DNA of 64,000 bases from an uncultured Clostridia bacterium (GCA_937880805.1 CALGRR010000131.1:43437-107436), one strand, 5' to 3'. Counted from the stretch's first letter, positions 41,126 through 50,157 are shown. Program-made: numbers and translations. Notes: generated from the sequence alone by a model not told the origin.

Positions 41126-41255
41126 TTTGTACAATAAATAAATTTGTTTATTTATGTAATAAATAGCTTGTGCATCAAACAATACTTTGATTAACAGGCT
41201 GTATGCGAATATTAATTTTTATTTGTGTAATAAACAGTCTGAGCATTCATTAATA
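41126..41255 (+). repeat. Imperfect direct repeats in the leader of the XRE-fucosidase operon
   Basis: TTTATGTAATAAATAG (from 41151) and TTTGTGTAATAAACAG (from 41222) head two related blocks of about 34 bases, each with a GCAT core ten bases later (TTGTGCATCAAA, CTGAGCATTCAT). A third partial match TTTGTACAATAAATA lies at 41126. Spacing of the two full copies is 71 bases. The rest of the 320-base gap between 40970 and 41289 holds only the two opposed promoters. The repeats are candidate operators for the regulator encoded next. Confidence 0.5.
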
Positions 41256-41289
41256 TGTTTTTTCAAAAAAATCGGAAAGGAGGAGTTTT

Positions 41290-41664
41290 ATGTATGCCCC
41301 CTCGGCATTCGGTGTTATGCTCAAGCAAGCCCGTGAAGATGCTGATCTTTCGCAGCTTGATTTAAGCATTGAACTCGGCAAGACCGCACAATATATAAGC
41401 AACATCGAAAAAGGCAAAAACAACTCCCCTCCCGACGATTCCGATTTGCAAAAGCTCATTGCAAAGCTCGGTTTATCCGCCGCCGATGCCGAAAAATTCC
41501 GCCTTCTTGCTTATGCGGACAGAGGAATGCTCCCGCCTGAAATGTTTAAATATGTTTTTGAGTGTCCCTCACTTTTAACGCTTATCGGCAACGCTGCAAA
41601 ACACGAAATCAGCGATGATTTCTGGAACAGAACTCTTGAAAATATGAATCTGAAAGGAATATAG
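41290..41664 (+). CDS. XRE family transcriptional regulator
   Basis: 124-residue helix-turn-helix protein. The HTH is in FGVMLKQAREDADLSQLDLSIELGKTAQYISNIEKGKN (residues 7-45), with the recognition helix at AQYISNIEKG. A short C-terminal helical region (PPEMFKYVFECPSLLTLIG) may be for dimerisation. The GGAAAGGAGG ribosome site is excellent. The fucosidase gene starts 2 bases after its stop, so it probably controls that operon, perhaps through the direct repeats in the leader. Confidence 0.85.
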   Translation: MYAPSAFGVMLKQAREDADLSQLDLSIELGKTAQYISNIEKGKNNSPPDDSDLQKLIAKLGLSAADAEKFRLLAYADRGMLPPEMFKYVFECPSLLTLIGNAAKHEISDDFWNRTLENMNLKGI

Positions 41665-41666
41665 AT

Positions 41667-43088
41667 ATGGCTAAGTATCCCGATTATGTTAAATATGCCG
41701 CCTCTGTTGTTCCGAGTGAACGTCAGATTAAATGGCAGGAAACCGAATTTTATTCATTTATTCACTTCGGTATGAACACATTCACCGATTCGGAATGGGG
41801 CAACGGAAATGAAGATCCCGAGCTTTTCAACCCGGAAAATCTTGACTGCCGCCAATGGGCAAAGCTCTGCAAGCTTTCGGGTATGAAAGGTATGATTCTC
41901 ACCGCAAAGCATCACGACGGCTTCTGCCTCTGGCCGAGTGCCTACACAGACCATTGCGTGCGTTCAAGCCGCTGGAAAGACGGCAAGGGCGATGTTGTTG
42001 CCGAATGTGCGGCAGCGTGCAAGGAATTCGGTCTGAAATTCGGAATATATATTTCACCCTGGGACAGACACGAGCCCACCTATGGCACGGGTGAAGCCTA
42101 CAACAGATTTTTCAAAAATCAGCTCCGTGAGATTCTCACGGCATACGGCGAGCTTTTCTGCGTATGGTTTGACGGTGCCTGCGGCGAAGGCAAAAACGGC
42201 AGAAAGCAGGAATATGACTGGGAAGGCTACTACAAGCTCATCCGTGAACTGCAGCCCAACGCAACCATAAACATAAGCGGACCCGACGTTCGCTGGTGCG
42301 GTAATGAGGCGGGAGTTTGCAGAAAGAGCGAATGGAGCGTTGTGCCCTATTGGCATTCAAACAGCGAGCTTATCGCCGCACAGAGCCAGAAGGATGCAAG
42401 CAAGCCTCCCAAAAAAATAAATCCCACTGCCCTTGACCTTGGCAGCAGGAAGCAAATCAAAAAATGCAATAAGCTTATATGGTATCCCGCAGAGGTTGAC
42501 ACCTCCATCAGAAAAGGCTGGTTCTACCATAAAAATGATGATTACACAGTTAAGCCTCTCTCAAAGCTTATGGAAATCTATTATAACTCGGTTGGTGCAA
42601 ATGCCTGCTTCCTTCTGAATATTCCGCCCACTCCGGAGGGAAAAATACACGAAAAGGATATTGAAACCCTGCTTTCAATGGGTGCACAGCTTGAAATTGA
42701 TTTCAACGAAAATCTTGCCGAAGGCTCAATCATAACCGATAACCGTCACCTCGATGAAAAGCATACGGGTCAGATGGCATTGAGTGCCGACCCCGAGGAA
42801 TACTGGCATTCGGGCGATAATCCCGAGGGTGCAGAGCTTATTCTTGACCTCGGCGATGAATATGACATAGATAAAATCGTTCTCGGTGAGCACATAAGAA
42901 CGGGGCAGCAGATTGAAAAATTCAAGCTCTATGCAATGCTTGACGGCAAATGGAAAAAGCTTGCCGCCGAAACCGTTATAGGCTATAAACGAATCTGCCG
43001 CTTTGATGAAATCAGAGTTCGTTATTTCAAGCTTGTTATTGAAAAAGCAAGATGCTTTGCAACAATTTCAAAGTTTGAGGCTTATTGA
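41667..43088 (+). CDS. Alpha-L-fucosidase-like glycoside hydrolase (GH29)
   Basis: 473-residue enzyme without signal peptide, so cytoplasmic. The GH29 barrel spans about 20-340: FYSFIHFGMNTFTDSEWG, GMILTAKHHDGFCLWPSAYTDH, FGIYISPWDRHEPTYG and the nucleophile aspartate in CVWFDGACGEG. ACFLLNIPPTPEGKIHEKD closes it. The last about 115 residues (ELILDLGDEYDIDKIVLGEHI ... FATISKFEAY) form an F5/8 type C, galactose-binding-like domain. It would release L-fucose from imported oligosaccharides, likely host mucin or milk glycans. It is translationally linked to the XRE gene. Confidence 0.9.
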   Translation: MAKYPDYVKYAASVVPSERQIKWQETEFYSFIHFGMNTFTDSEWGNGNEDPELFNPENLDCRQWAKLCKLSGMKGMILTAKHHDGFCLWPSAYTDHCVRSSRWKDGKGDVVAECAAACKEFGLKFGIYISPWDRHEPTYGTGEAYNRFFKNQLREILTAYGELFCVWFDGACGEGKNGRKQEYDWEGYYKLIRELQPNATINISGPDVRWCGNEAGVCRKSEWSVVPYWHSNSELIAAQSQKDASKPPKKINPTALDLGSRKQIKKCNKLIWYPAEVDTSIRKGWFYHKNDDYTVKPLSKLMEIYYNSVGANACFLLNIPPTPEGKIHEKDIETLLSMGAQLEIDFNENLAEGSIITDNRHLDEKHTGQMALSADPEEYWHSGDNPEGAELILDLGDEYDIDKIVLGEHIRTGQQIEKFKLYAMLDGKWKKLAAETVIGYKRICRFDEIRVRYFKLVIEKARCFATISKFEAY

Positions 43089-43430
43089 TTATTCCCAGGT
43101 TTTCCAGATTTCGGGGCAGTAGCCGACGGTTGCCTGCTTTCCGTTTCTGACAATGGGGGTTTTAAAAAGCTCGCCGTGCTCAAGAAGCTTTTCTTCAACA
43201 GCCTCTTTGCTTGCAAGATATTTGATAAAATGCTTTTCATAAGCCTTTGATTTTTCGTTTATCAACGCTTCCATTGAGCCAACGGCAGCCTTGACGCTGT
43301 TATATTCGCCCTTGCTGAAATTCTTCTGTGCAAGGTCAATAAACTGAAATTTTATATTTCTTTCTTTGAAATAACGCTGAGCTTTCTTGGTATCGAAGCA
43401 CTTGTTTGTGCCGAAAATCTGAATATTCAT
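43089..43430 (-). CDS. ArsC/Spx family protein
   Basis: 113-residue thioredoxin-fold protein. IQIFGTNKCFDTKKAQRYFKERNIKFQFIDL is the family N-terminus, with a single Cys at residue 11 in place of the CxxC of Spx; FKTPIVRNGKQATVGYCPEIWKTW is the conserved end. Members act either as arsenate reductase-like thiol enzymes or RNA polymerase-binding Spx regulators; this YffB-like form is functionally open. The start is divergent from cca with only 28 bases between; a GGAGG site precedes it. Convergent with the fucosidase gene, directly adjoining its stop. Confidence 0.85.
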   Translation of the reverse strand: MNIQIFGTNKCFDTKKAQRYFKERNIKFQFIDLAQKNFSKGEYNSVKAAVGSMEALINEKSKAYEKHFIKYLASKEAVEEKLLEHGELFKTPIVRNGKQATVGYCPEIWKTWE

Positions 43431-43458
43431 ATAAACCTCCTGTAAGGTGAATAACAAT

Positions 43459-44805
43459 ATGGTAATAAAAATTCCCGAACAAGTCAATAGAGCTATTGAA
43501 ATTCTGCGGCAAAACGGACATTCCGCCCACGTTGTCGGCGGTGCTGTGCGTGATGCAATAATGGGCGTTGATGCTAACGATTGGGATATTGCAACAAGTG
43601 CCCTGCCCGGGCAAACTGCCGCCGCATTCAAAGATTTCCGTGTTATTGAAACGGGAATAAAACACGGCACGGTAACGGTTATCATCGACTCTGCAAGCCT
43701 CGAAATAACCACCTACAGAATTGAAAGCACCTATTCGGATAACCGCCACCCCGACAGCGTTGAATTTACCGATTTGATAGAAAATGACCTTTCACGAAGA
43801 GATTTTACAGTTAATGCAATAGCTTATTCGCCACATAGCGGAATAACCGACCCCTTCGGAGGATGCGGCGACATTGAGAAAAAGATTATCCGTTGCGTTG
43901 GCGAGCCCGATAAGCGATTCGGCGAGGATGCTCTGCGTATTCTGCGTGCACTGCGTTTTTCATCGGTGCTCGGATTTGAAATTGAAAGCAAAACAGCCGA
44001 AAGCATACGCAGAAGCTACCGCTTGCTTGCCAATATCTCGGTTGAACGGATTTTTGTTGAATTATCAAAGCTTCTCTGCGGCAAGGATGCAAAAAGAATA
44101 TTGCTTGATTACAGCGAAGTGATTTTCTTTATTTTGCCTGAACTTGAGCCGATGAAGGGCTGCACGCAAAACCACGAACGGCATATTTTTGATGTTTGGG
44201 AGCACACGGTTGAAGCGGTTTCCGATATAAAAAATGAGCCTCACCTGCGGCTTGCGATGCTTTTTCACGACAGCGGAAAACCCCACGTTAAAACAACGGA
44301 TGAAAACGGAACAGACCATTTTTATTCTCACGCAAAAAAGAGCCGCGAAATTGCATTCAATGTGCTTACAAGGCTTAAAGTTTCAAATAAATTGCGTGAC
44401 ACGATTGGAAATCTTGTTGAGTACCACGATTTTCTGCCCGATAAAATAAGCAAAAAAACCTATAAAAAATATATCGTAAGGCTCGGATTTGATACCGCAG
44501 CCGAGCTGTTTGAAATAAGAAAAGCCGATATTTCGGCACAAAACCCGAAGTTTCTTCAGGAAGGTCTTGCTGCAAACGAAACGGGACTGAAAATTCTGAA
44601 CGAAATTCAAAAAGAAAACTCCTGCCTTAAAATCAGCGACCTTGCAATAAACGGCAAGGACCTTGAAAAAGCAGGAATTCCGCCCTCGCCCGAAATGGGC
44701 AGAATATTAAATACTCTCTTTGATGAAGTGCTTGAAGAAAAAACCGAAAACACGAAAACCGCTTTGCTTGCAAGAGCAAATGAACTTAAAAATAACCGAA
44801 GTTGA
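43459..44805 (+). CDS. cca: CCA tRNA nucleotidyltransferase
   Basis: 448-residue class II CCA-adding or A-adding enzyme that repairs tRNA 3' ends. GHSAHVVGGAVRDAIMG and DANDWDIATSA hold the nucleotidyltransferase G-S-like helix and D-x-D metal site; RRDFTVNAIAY and the EDALRILRALRFSS motif follow. An HD-type domain is present (ERHIFDVWEHTVEAV, RLAMLFHDSGKP). The ATG at 43459 lies 8 bases after AAGGTGA; a GTG 4 codons upstream overlaps that site. Four tRNA genes in this window already encode CCA, so repair rather than synthesis may be its main task for these. Confidence 0.93.
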   Translation: MVIKIPEQVNRAIEILRQNGHSAHVVGGAVRDAIMGVDANDWDIATSALPGQTAAAFKDFRVIETGIKHGTVTVIIDSASLEITTYRIESTYSDNRHPDSVEFTDLIENDLSRRDFTVNAIAYSPHSGITDPFGGCGDIEKKIIRCVGEPDKRFGEDALRILRALRFSSVLGFEIESKTAESIRRSYRLLANISVERIFVELSKLLCGKDAKRILLDYSEVIFFILPELEPMKGCTQNHERHIFDVWEHTVEAVSDIKNEPHLRLAMLFHDSGKPHVKTTDENGTDHFYSHAKKSREIAFNVLTRLKVSNKLRDTIGNLVEYHDFLPDKISKKTYKKYIVRLGFDTAAELFEIRKADISAQNPKFLQEGLAANETGLKILNEIQKENSCLKISDLAINGKDLEKAGIPPSPEMGRILNTLFDEVLEEKTENTKTALLARANELKNNRS

Positions 44806-44824
44806 AACAGCGAAAGGAGCCGCT

Positions 44825-45874
44825 ATGGAAACAGTAAGAATAGAAAATGCACAGGAATTTGACGCATTCGTACGCTCGCACCCGAAGGGACATATGATGC
44901 AGACCTCCGCTTGGGGAAAAGTAAAAAAAGAATGGGAATGGTGCGGATTTATAAGCCGTGACAGTAACGGAAAAATAAAGGGTGTTTGTGCCGTTTTGCT
45001 CCGTCAGATTCCTATGACACCGTTCAAAATGATGTATGCACCCCGAGGCCCCGTCTGCGACCTCGACGATAAAGAAACCGTTACCGCCCTGCTTACCGCC
45101 GCAAGGGAATACGGCATAAAAAACAAGGCATATACCCTTAAAATTGACACCGATACTCTTGCTTCAAACAGCGGATACATTGACCTTCTCAAGTCACTCG
45201 GCTTCACCTTCAAGGAGCATTCGGCAGGCTTTGACACCATTCAGGCACGCTACATTTTCCGCCTGTATGTTGAAAACAAAACAGAAGAAGAGGTTATGGC
45301 TTCATTCCATCCCAAAACCCGCTACAACGCACGACTTGCCGCAAGAAAGGGCGTAACCGTTGAGATTAAAGGCATTGAAGCCTGCGAAGAATTTCACGAC
45401 CTTATGCTCGTTACGGGTGAGAGAGATAATTTTGCAACCCGTGACACCTCATATTTCAAACGCATAATGGAAGCCTTCGGCGATGATGCAAGAATTTATC
45501 TTGCCTATTATGACGGCAAAACCATCGCAGGTGCACTCAATGTTATCTGCGGCGATAAAGAATGGTATGTTTACGGTGCAAGCTCCAACGAATACAGAAA
45601 TGTTATGCCCAACTACCTTGTTCAGTGGGAAATGATAAGATGGGCTATTGAAAGAGGCTGCCGCTGGTATGATTTCCGAGGCGGATACCCCGATGAAAAC
45701 AACCCTCTTCACGGCATTTTCAAATTCAAAAAAGGCTTCTGCAACGATTATATGGAGCTTATGGGCGAAGCCGACCTTATCATAAACAAGCTCGGTTATG
45801 TGGCAGTAAATGCCGCACAGAAGCTTGTGAAATCAACAAGAGGCATCCGTGCAAAGCTGATTAACCGAAAATAA
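44825..45874 (+). CDS. FemX-like peptidoglycan bridge aminoacyltransferase
   Basis: 349-residue Fem-family protein with paired GNAT-like folds. MMQTSAWGKVKKEWEW is the N-terminal signature, SFHPKTRYNARLAARKGV the tRNA/lipid-proximal basic stretch, YVYGASSNEYRNVMPNYLVQWEMIRWA and YDFRGGYPDENNPLHGIFKFKKGF the acceptor-binding core. It would use aminoacyl-tRNA to add an amino acid to lipid II at the membrane. No coiled-coil insertion is evident. The ATG at 44825 follows GAAAGGAG; cca ends 19 bases upstream, so the two may be co-transcribed. Confidence 0.9.
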   Translation: METVRIENAQEFDAFVRSHPKGHMMQTSAWGKVKKEWEWCGFISRDSNGKIKGVCAVLLRQIPMTPFKMMYAPRGPVCDLDDKETVTALLTAAREYGIKNKAYTLKIDTDTLASNSGYIDLLKSLGFTFKEHSAGFDTIQARYIFRLYVENKTEEEVMASFHPKTRYNARLAARKGVTVEIKGIEACEEFHDLMLVTGERDNFATRDTSYFKRIMEAFGDDARIYLAYYDGKTIAGALNVICGDKEWYVYGASSNEYRNVMPNYLVQWEMIRWAIERGCRWYDFRGGYPDENNPLHGIFKFKKGFCNDYMELMGEADLIINKLGYVAVNAAQKLVKSTRGIRAKLINRK

Positions 45875-45931
45875 AAAGATAATTACCTCGGTGAAGATTT
45901 TTCTTTGCCGCTTCAAACCCTCCATATTGTC

Positions 45932-45961
45932 AAAAGGCTGTATCGAAAGATACAGCCTTTT
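45932..45961. terminator. Bidirectional intrinsic terminator
   Basis: AAAAGGCTGTATC and GATACAGCCTTTT form a 13-bp perfect stem with a GAAA loop, between the convergent FemX-like and amidohydrolase genes. Confidence 0.93.
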
Positions 45962-45966
45962 GCCTT

Positions 45967-46773
45967 TTATCTGTTATTTAAAACTTTATCCAATGTTTTG
46001 CCGAGAATTTTTTCTTTGCATTCTTCCGAAATATCAAGGCTCTTAATCCTCTGAATATCGGCAATTATATGTTCGGGCTTTGAAAACGGAAAATCAATGC
46101 CGAAGATGCTTCTGTCTTCACCCGTCTGATGAATAACAATTTCAAGTTCCTCATCGGTTATATACCATTCATCGCCTTTACCCTTGCGGTTTCCGATGCT
46201 TGTCCAGCCTGCAAAAACGCAATCCTCTTCTCTTCTCGAATTGTTGCACATAACGGCAAGAGCCTCTTTGAAGAAATGATAGCCGCCTATATGCTCCATA
46301 CTGAATTTAAGCCTCGGAAAATTCCACGCAACCTCATCAAAAAGAATAACTCTGTTATCCCTGAGTCTGTGCCAATGCATACCCGAATGAAAAGAAATAA
46401 AAAGTCCGAGCTCCTGTGCTTTATCATAAACCTCAAAGGCTTCGGGTCCGTCAATAACAAATTCCTGATAAGGCGGGTGGAGCTTTATGCCCTTCAGACC
46501 GAGCTGATAAATCTTTTCCACCTGTTCTTTAAGGTTCTTTTTTTCAAAATCTATTGTGCCGAAACCGTCAAGTCTGTCCTGATTCTTTATTTCTCTTGCC
46601 AGCCATTCATTGGGGCTTTCGGTTATGCCCGCATCCTTGAATCTGTCGGGAAACGGAGCAAATGCAACTGCTCTGTCTATGCCGCATTCATCAAGAAATC
46701 CGAGCAGCTTATCGATTGTGCCGCTTTCTTTTAATTCTTTCGGAAAAACGTGAGCGTGATTTGCATAAATCAT
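45967..46773 (-). CDS. Amidohydrolase family protein (TIM-barrel)
   Basis: 268-residue metal-dependent hydrolase of the amidohydrolase-2 type. The N-terminal ANHAHVFP supplies the H-x-H metal ligands; GLKGIKLHPPYQEF, LGLFISFHSG (ligand His) and SMEHIGGYHF follow; IFGIDFPFSKPEH carries the catalytic Asp. The decarboxylase/lactonase branch is possible, but the substrate is unknown. The ATG at 46773 follows AAAAGGGTG; a GTG at 46782 is less likely. Confidence 0.85.
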   Translation of the reverse strand: MIYANHAHVFPKELKESGTIDKLLGFLDECGIDRAVAFAPFPDRFKDAGITESPNEWLAREIKNQDRLDGFGTIDFEKKNLKEQVEKIYQLGLKGIKLHPPYQEFVIDGPEAFEVYDKAQELGLFISFHSGMHWHRLRDNRVILFDEVAWNFPRLKFSMEHIGGYHFFKEALAVMCNNSRREEDCVFAGWTSIGNRKGKGDEWYITDEELEIVIHQTGEDRSIFGIDFPFSKPEHIIADIQRIKSLDISEECKEKILGKTLDKVLNNR

Positions 46774-46794
46774 TTTTATCACCCTTTTAAAAAA

Positions 46795-46814
46795 GCTCCG
46801 GTTGATGCCGGAGC
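46795..46814 (-). terminator. Terminator of the BspA-like gene
   Basis: GCTCCGG and CCGGAGC pair perfectly; the minus strand continues with TTTTTTAAAA. Confidence 0.85.
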
Positions 46815-46823
46815 CGTATTTTA

Positions 46824-48362
46824 TTAATACCAGAGGAAGCCGAGAAGGAAAATAAGAATAATAATCTGAATGAATGAATAGGAAACGCTTACGCCGAAGC
46901 TGTCGGTAAATCCCTCGTAGCTGACCGTTACGGTGTGGCTGCCCGTTTTAGTGAAGGTTGCGGGAGATACCTTATAATCTTTGATTTCTTTCTCTGTGCC
47001 GTCGGAATATTTTGCAACAACAACCATTCCGCTTGTGTCAACGCTGTCTTTATAATTATACTCCAGCTTTGAGGGAAGCTTTGTTATTTCAATGCCGGTA
47101 AGCTTTTCGGTTGAAGCGAAGGTGATTGAATTCTCGTTTGCATATGCTTCTGCCGCAGAGCCCTTCACTCCGGTTATGGTGAGATTTTCTATGTTGCCGA
47201 AAGCTTTTTTGCCTATTGATGTTACGGATGAAGGAATTTCAATGTTTTTAAGAGCCGTGCAGTCAATAAATGCCGCTATTCCGATTGTTTTAAGGGTTTC
47301 GGGAAAAGTTACCGAAGTGAGCGAAGTGCACTTTTCAAAAGCATTTCTTGAAATCTCTGTTGCACCGTTTTCAATAACAACGCTTTCAAGCCCCGACATA
47401 TAGAATGCATATTCATATTTGGTGAGCGATGCGGGGATTTTTATTGATCTGAGCGATTTGCAATGACCGAAAGCATCTGCTCCGAGAGTTTTTATGCCTG
47501 CGGGAAGCACAACTCCGTCAAGGTTTTCGCAGTATTGAAACGCATATGCATCAATGGTTTCAAGGCTTGCAGGGAGTGATACGGATTTCACGTTACCGTT
47601 ATCTGCAAAAGCACCGTCGGCAATCTTTTTTGTGCCGTTTATAACCGTTACATTTTCCGCTTTGCTGCCGATGGGATACTGAACGAGGGTTTCGCCCTTT
47701 GCATCATAGAGCACGCCGTCAACGCTCTTATATGCGGTGTTGCCGCTTGCAACCTTATAATTTTCAACGGAATTGCAGCGGATAAACGCATTGACGCCGA
47801 TTGATGTTACCGATGCGGGAATTTCAAAATCTTTGAGAGCCGTGCAGGTTGCAAATGCCATTTCGCCGATTTTGGTTACGGTTGAAGGAATATCGATTTC
47901 TGCAAGAGCCTTGCAATCATAAAAAGTATTCTTGGGTATTTCTTTGAGTGCCGAAGGCAGGGTTATTTCGCTGAGCTTTATGCAGGAAGAAAAAATGTGT
48001 GTGCCGAAATAGCATTCGCTGCCCTCAAACACAATTTTTTCAAGCCCCGAGCATCCCGAAAAAGCACTGTTGCCAACCTTTGTTACGCTTGAGGGAATAA
48101 CAACCTCGGTTATTGTTTTTAAATCCTTGAAAACTTCATTACCGATTTCGGTAACGGGATAGCCGTTATATGTTGAGGCAATTTCAATTTTTCCTTTTGC
48201 AAGAGCCGAGCAGGAATCAACAACCGCAAAATCGCAGTCCTCGGGCACTTTGTATGTTATGTAACCGGAAGCTGCCGAAGCGGTCATACAAACTGCGGCA
48301 AACGAAAAAACCATCATTGCCGAAAGCAATATGCTTAAACCTTTCTTTATATATTTCATCAT
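46824..48362 (-). CDS. BspA-like leucine-rich repeat surface protein
   Basis: 512-residue secreted protein with a signal peptide (LSILLSAMMVFSFAAVCMTASAA, cleavage near residue 31). From about 65 to 410 there are roughly a dozen LRR_5 repeats of the form IPSSVTKVGNSAFSGCSGLEKI and LPASLETIDAYAFQYCENL. A bacterial Ig-like domain (about 415-490: LEYNYKDSVDTSGMVVVAKYSDGTEKEI ... TVSYEG) follows, and the end is a hydrophobic segment (FIQIIILIFLLGFLWY) with no basic tail or sortase motif, so the anchoring is unclear. Such proteins bind host or community ligands in gut and oral bacteria. Ribosome site AGGGGGC. Confidence 0.92.
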   Translation of the reverse strand: MMKYIKKGLSILLSAMMVFSFAAVCMTASAASGYITYKVPEDCDFAVVDSCSALAKGKIEIASTYNGYPVTEIGNEVFKDLKTITEVVIPSSVTKVGNSAFSGCSGLEKIVFEGSECYFGTHIFSSCIKLSEITLPSALKEIPKNTFYDCKALAEIDIPSTVTKIGEMAFATCTALKDFEIPASVTSIGVNAFIRCNSVENYKVASGNTAYKSVDGVLYDAKGETLVQYPIGSKAENVTVINGTKKIADGAFADNGNVKSVSLPASLETIDAYAFQYCENLDGVVLPAGIKTLGADAFGHCKSLRSIKIPASLTKYEYAFYMSGLESVVIENGATEISRNAFEKCTSLTSVTFPETLKTIGIAAFIDCTALKNIEIPSSVTSIGKKAFGNIENLTITGVKGSAAEAYANENSITFASTEKLTGIEITKLPSKLEYNYKDSVDTSGMVVVAKYSDGTEKEIKDYKVSPATFTKTGSHTVTVSYEGFTDSFGVSVSYSFIQIIILIFLLGFLWY

Positions 48363-48393
48363 TTTGCCCCCTGTAAATATTTTTGCAGTTTAC

Positions 48394-48422
48394 ATTATAT
48401 CTCTTTTTCATTCGAAAATCAA
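48394..48422 (-). promoter_or_regulatory. Promoter of the BspA-like gene
   Basis: Minus-strand TTGATT (48417-48422), 17-base spacer, TATAAT (48394-48399). Confidence 0.8.
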
Positions 48423-48449
48423 TAGCCGTATTTTTTTACCATTATTTCA

Positions 48450-48478
48450 TTGACAAAACCTTATCGCGATAATAAAAT
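48450..48478 (+). promoter_or_regulatory. Promoter with palindromic spacer for the phosphoesterase-glycosidase operon
   Basis: TTGACA (48450-48455), 17-base spacer, TAAAAT (48473-48478). The spacer contains the perfect 12-base palindrome TTATCGCGATAA (48461-48472) touching the -10 box, which would let a dimeric repressor block the polymerase. Confidence 0.8.
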
Positions 48479-48513
48479 AAAATCAAGTATTCAAGAATTG
48501 GAGAAACACTTTT

Positions 48514-50157
48514 ATGATTGATAAAAACGGAAATTTTTATAAGCCCGAAAGGGGCTCAACCGTTTCGCCCGACCACATAATGCTTGCCTTCTGCGGCGAT
48601 GCAAAAACCGAAATGGCTGTTGGCTGGAGAACCTGCACCGATATAACCGAAGGCTATGTTCTTTACCGTGCCGAGAGCGAAACCGAATGGAAAAAATCGG
48701 CTGCATCTTCCGCCGAAAAAGAAACGGATATTGATATAAGCCGCTATTTTTGGGCAAAAATGCAGGGTCTTGAAGCAGGCACAAAATATTTTTACACCGT
48801 CGGAAACGCAGAGCACCGCAGCGAAGAATTCTGCTTTGAAACCGAAGCGGAAAATGTTGATGAATTCAGCTTCATTATCATTGCCGACCATCAGAAGGGC
48901 ACACCCACTCAGCTGCCCGATTACAGTATGGTTGGCGATATGCTGAAAACCGCACTTGAAAGACACCCCGAATGCAAATTTATCTTTACTGCGGGCGATA
49001 ACTGCGATAACGGTCAGAACGAGCTGCAATGGAACGGAATGTTTGAGGGTCTTAAAGGAATTATCGAGAGTATGCCCTATATGATGTCAACAGGCAACCA
49101 CGATAACCGAGGCTATATCACCTATTTCCCCGAGCCTACGGGCAAATTCTATCTTGAGCACGCTGATTTCTTTGATTTTCAGTTCGGTCCGATTTATCCC
49201 GGAAACGGACCCGAGGGATATACGGGCGAAAACTATTCGTTTGATTACGGCAACACTCATTTTCTTGTGCTCGGCATAAACGCTCCTCAAAAAGTTGAGG
49301 ATTGGGCATATAATGACCTTCAGAGCAGCGATAAAACCTGGAAGCTCGGTGCATACCATTTCCCCATTTATCCCGTTATGCCTGAAGGACAGAATAACGA
49401 CGCTTATCCGTGGCTTCGCAAGCCCATCGAAGACGGCAGACTCGATATTCTTTTTGCGGGTCACGAGCATTCCTTTGCAAGAACATATCCGATGAAGGGT
49501 GATGAAATGTTTGATAAGCCCTCGCAGGGCACAATCAACTACATAACACCCAACGGCGGCGGCAATATTTATCATTCAAACAGCCGCAAGATATGGCACG
49601 ATGCCTTCTTCCCGCAGGAGGAGCGTATGGGCGGCTACACTCTTGTTCATATCAAGGGCAATGTTCTCACCGCAACATCATATATGAAAGACGGAAGAAT
49701 AATAGATATTATGACAATCGACAAGGATAAAGACCTTATTCTTCCGCATTCTCTTGCCCCCACCTATGACTGGACAAAAATGGCGTTCAAGGGTCAGATG
49801 CTTGAGCTTTGTTCAAGAGAGCTTTATGCAGAGAATAACGGCGGCAAGTGGTTTGCACCCTTCGGCGTTGTTATTCAGTTCATCGGCGGCAGGGTAATCA
49901 AAGAAGCCGAAACGCTCTATGTTGAAGCATACGGGCACCACGCTCTTTTCACCGAGGGCAGCAAGCTTGCAAAAACCGATCTGGGCACGGTTGAAATGAG
50001 TGCCCCCGCATATTTCAACAACGGTCAGCTCTATGTGCCCGTTGACGAAAGTGCAAAGATGTTTGAAATGGAATGGTATCACGCAAAACGCAACAATTTC
50101 ATAAATTGGAACACTCCCAGCGAGGATAAGCCGCAATATAAACATCCTGAAAAATAA
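48514..50157 (+). CDS. Metallophosphoesterase with purple acid phosphatase-like N-domain
   Basis: 547-residue protein. Residues about 15-110 form a fibronectin-like domain of the purple acid phosphatase type (AVGWRTCTDITEGYVLYRAE, LEAGTKYFYTVGN). The calcineurin-like phosphoesterase core follows: IIADHQKG, FTAGDNCDNGQNELQW, MSTGNHDNRG, GAYHFPIYP and FAGHEHSFART, giving the metal-ligand His, Asp and Asn residues. No signal peptide is seen, unlike many relatives. It is co-transcribed with the large glycosidase 14 bases downstream and may remove phosphate from a glycan that the partner cleaves. Confidence 0.9.
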   Translation: MIDKNGNFYKPERGSTVSPDHIMLAFCGDAKTEMAVGWRTCTDITEGYVLYRAESETEWKKSAASSAEKETDIDISRYFWAKMQGLEAGTKYFYTVGNAEHRSEEFCFETEAENVDEFSFIIIADHQKGTPTQLPDYSMVGDMLKTALERHPECKFIFTAGDNCDNGQNELQWNGMFEGLKGIIESMPYMMSTGNHDNRGYITYFPEPTGKFYLEHADFFDFQFGPIYPGNGPEGYTGENYSFDYGNTHFLVLGINAPQKVEDWAYNDLQSSDKTWKLGAYHFPIYPVMPEGQNNDAYPWLRKPIEDGRLDILFAGHEHSFARTYPMKGDEMFDKPSQGTINYITPNGGGNIYHSNSRKIWHDAFFPQEERMGGYTLVHIKGNVLTATSYMKDGRIIDIMTIDKDKDLILPHSLAPTYDWTKMAFKGQMLELCSRELYAENNGGKWFAPFGVVIQFIGGRVIKEAETLYVEAYGHHALFTEGSKLAKTDLGTVEMSAPAYFNNGQLYVPVDESAKMFEMEWYHAKRNNFINWNTPSEDKPQYKHPEK

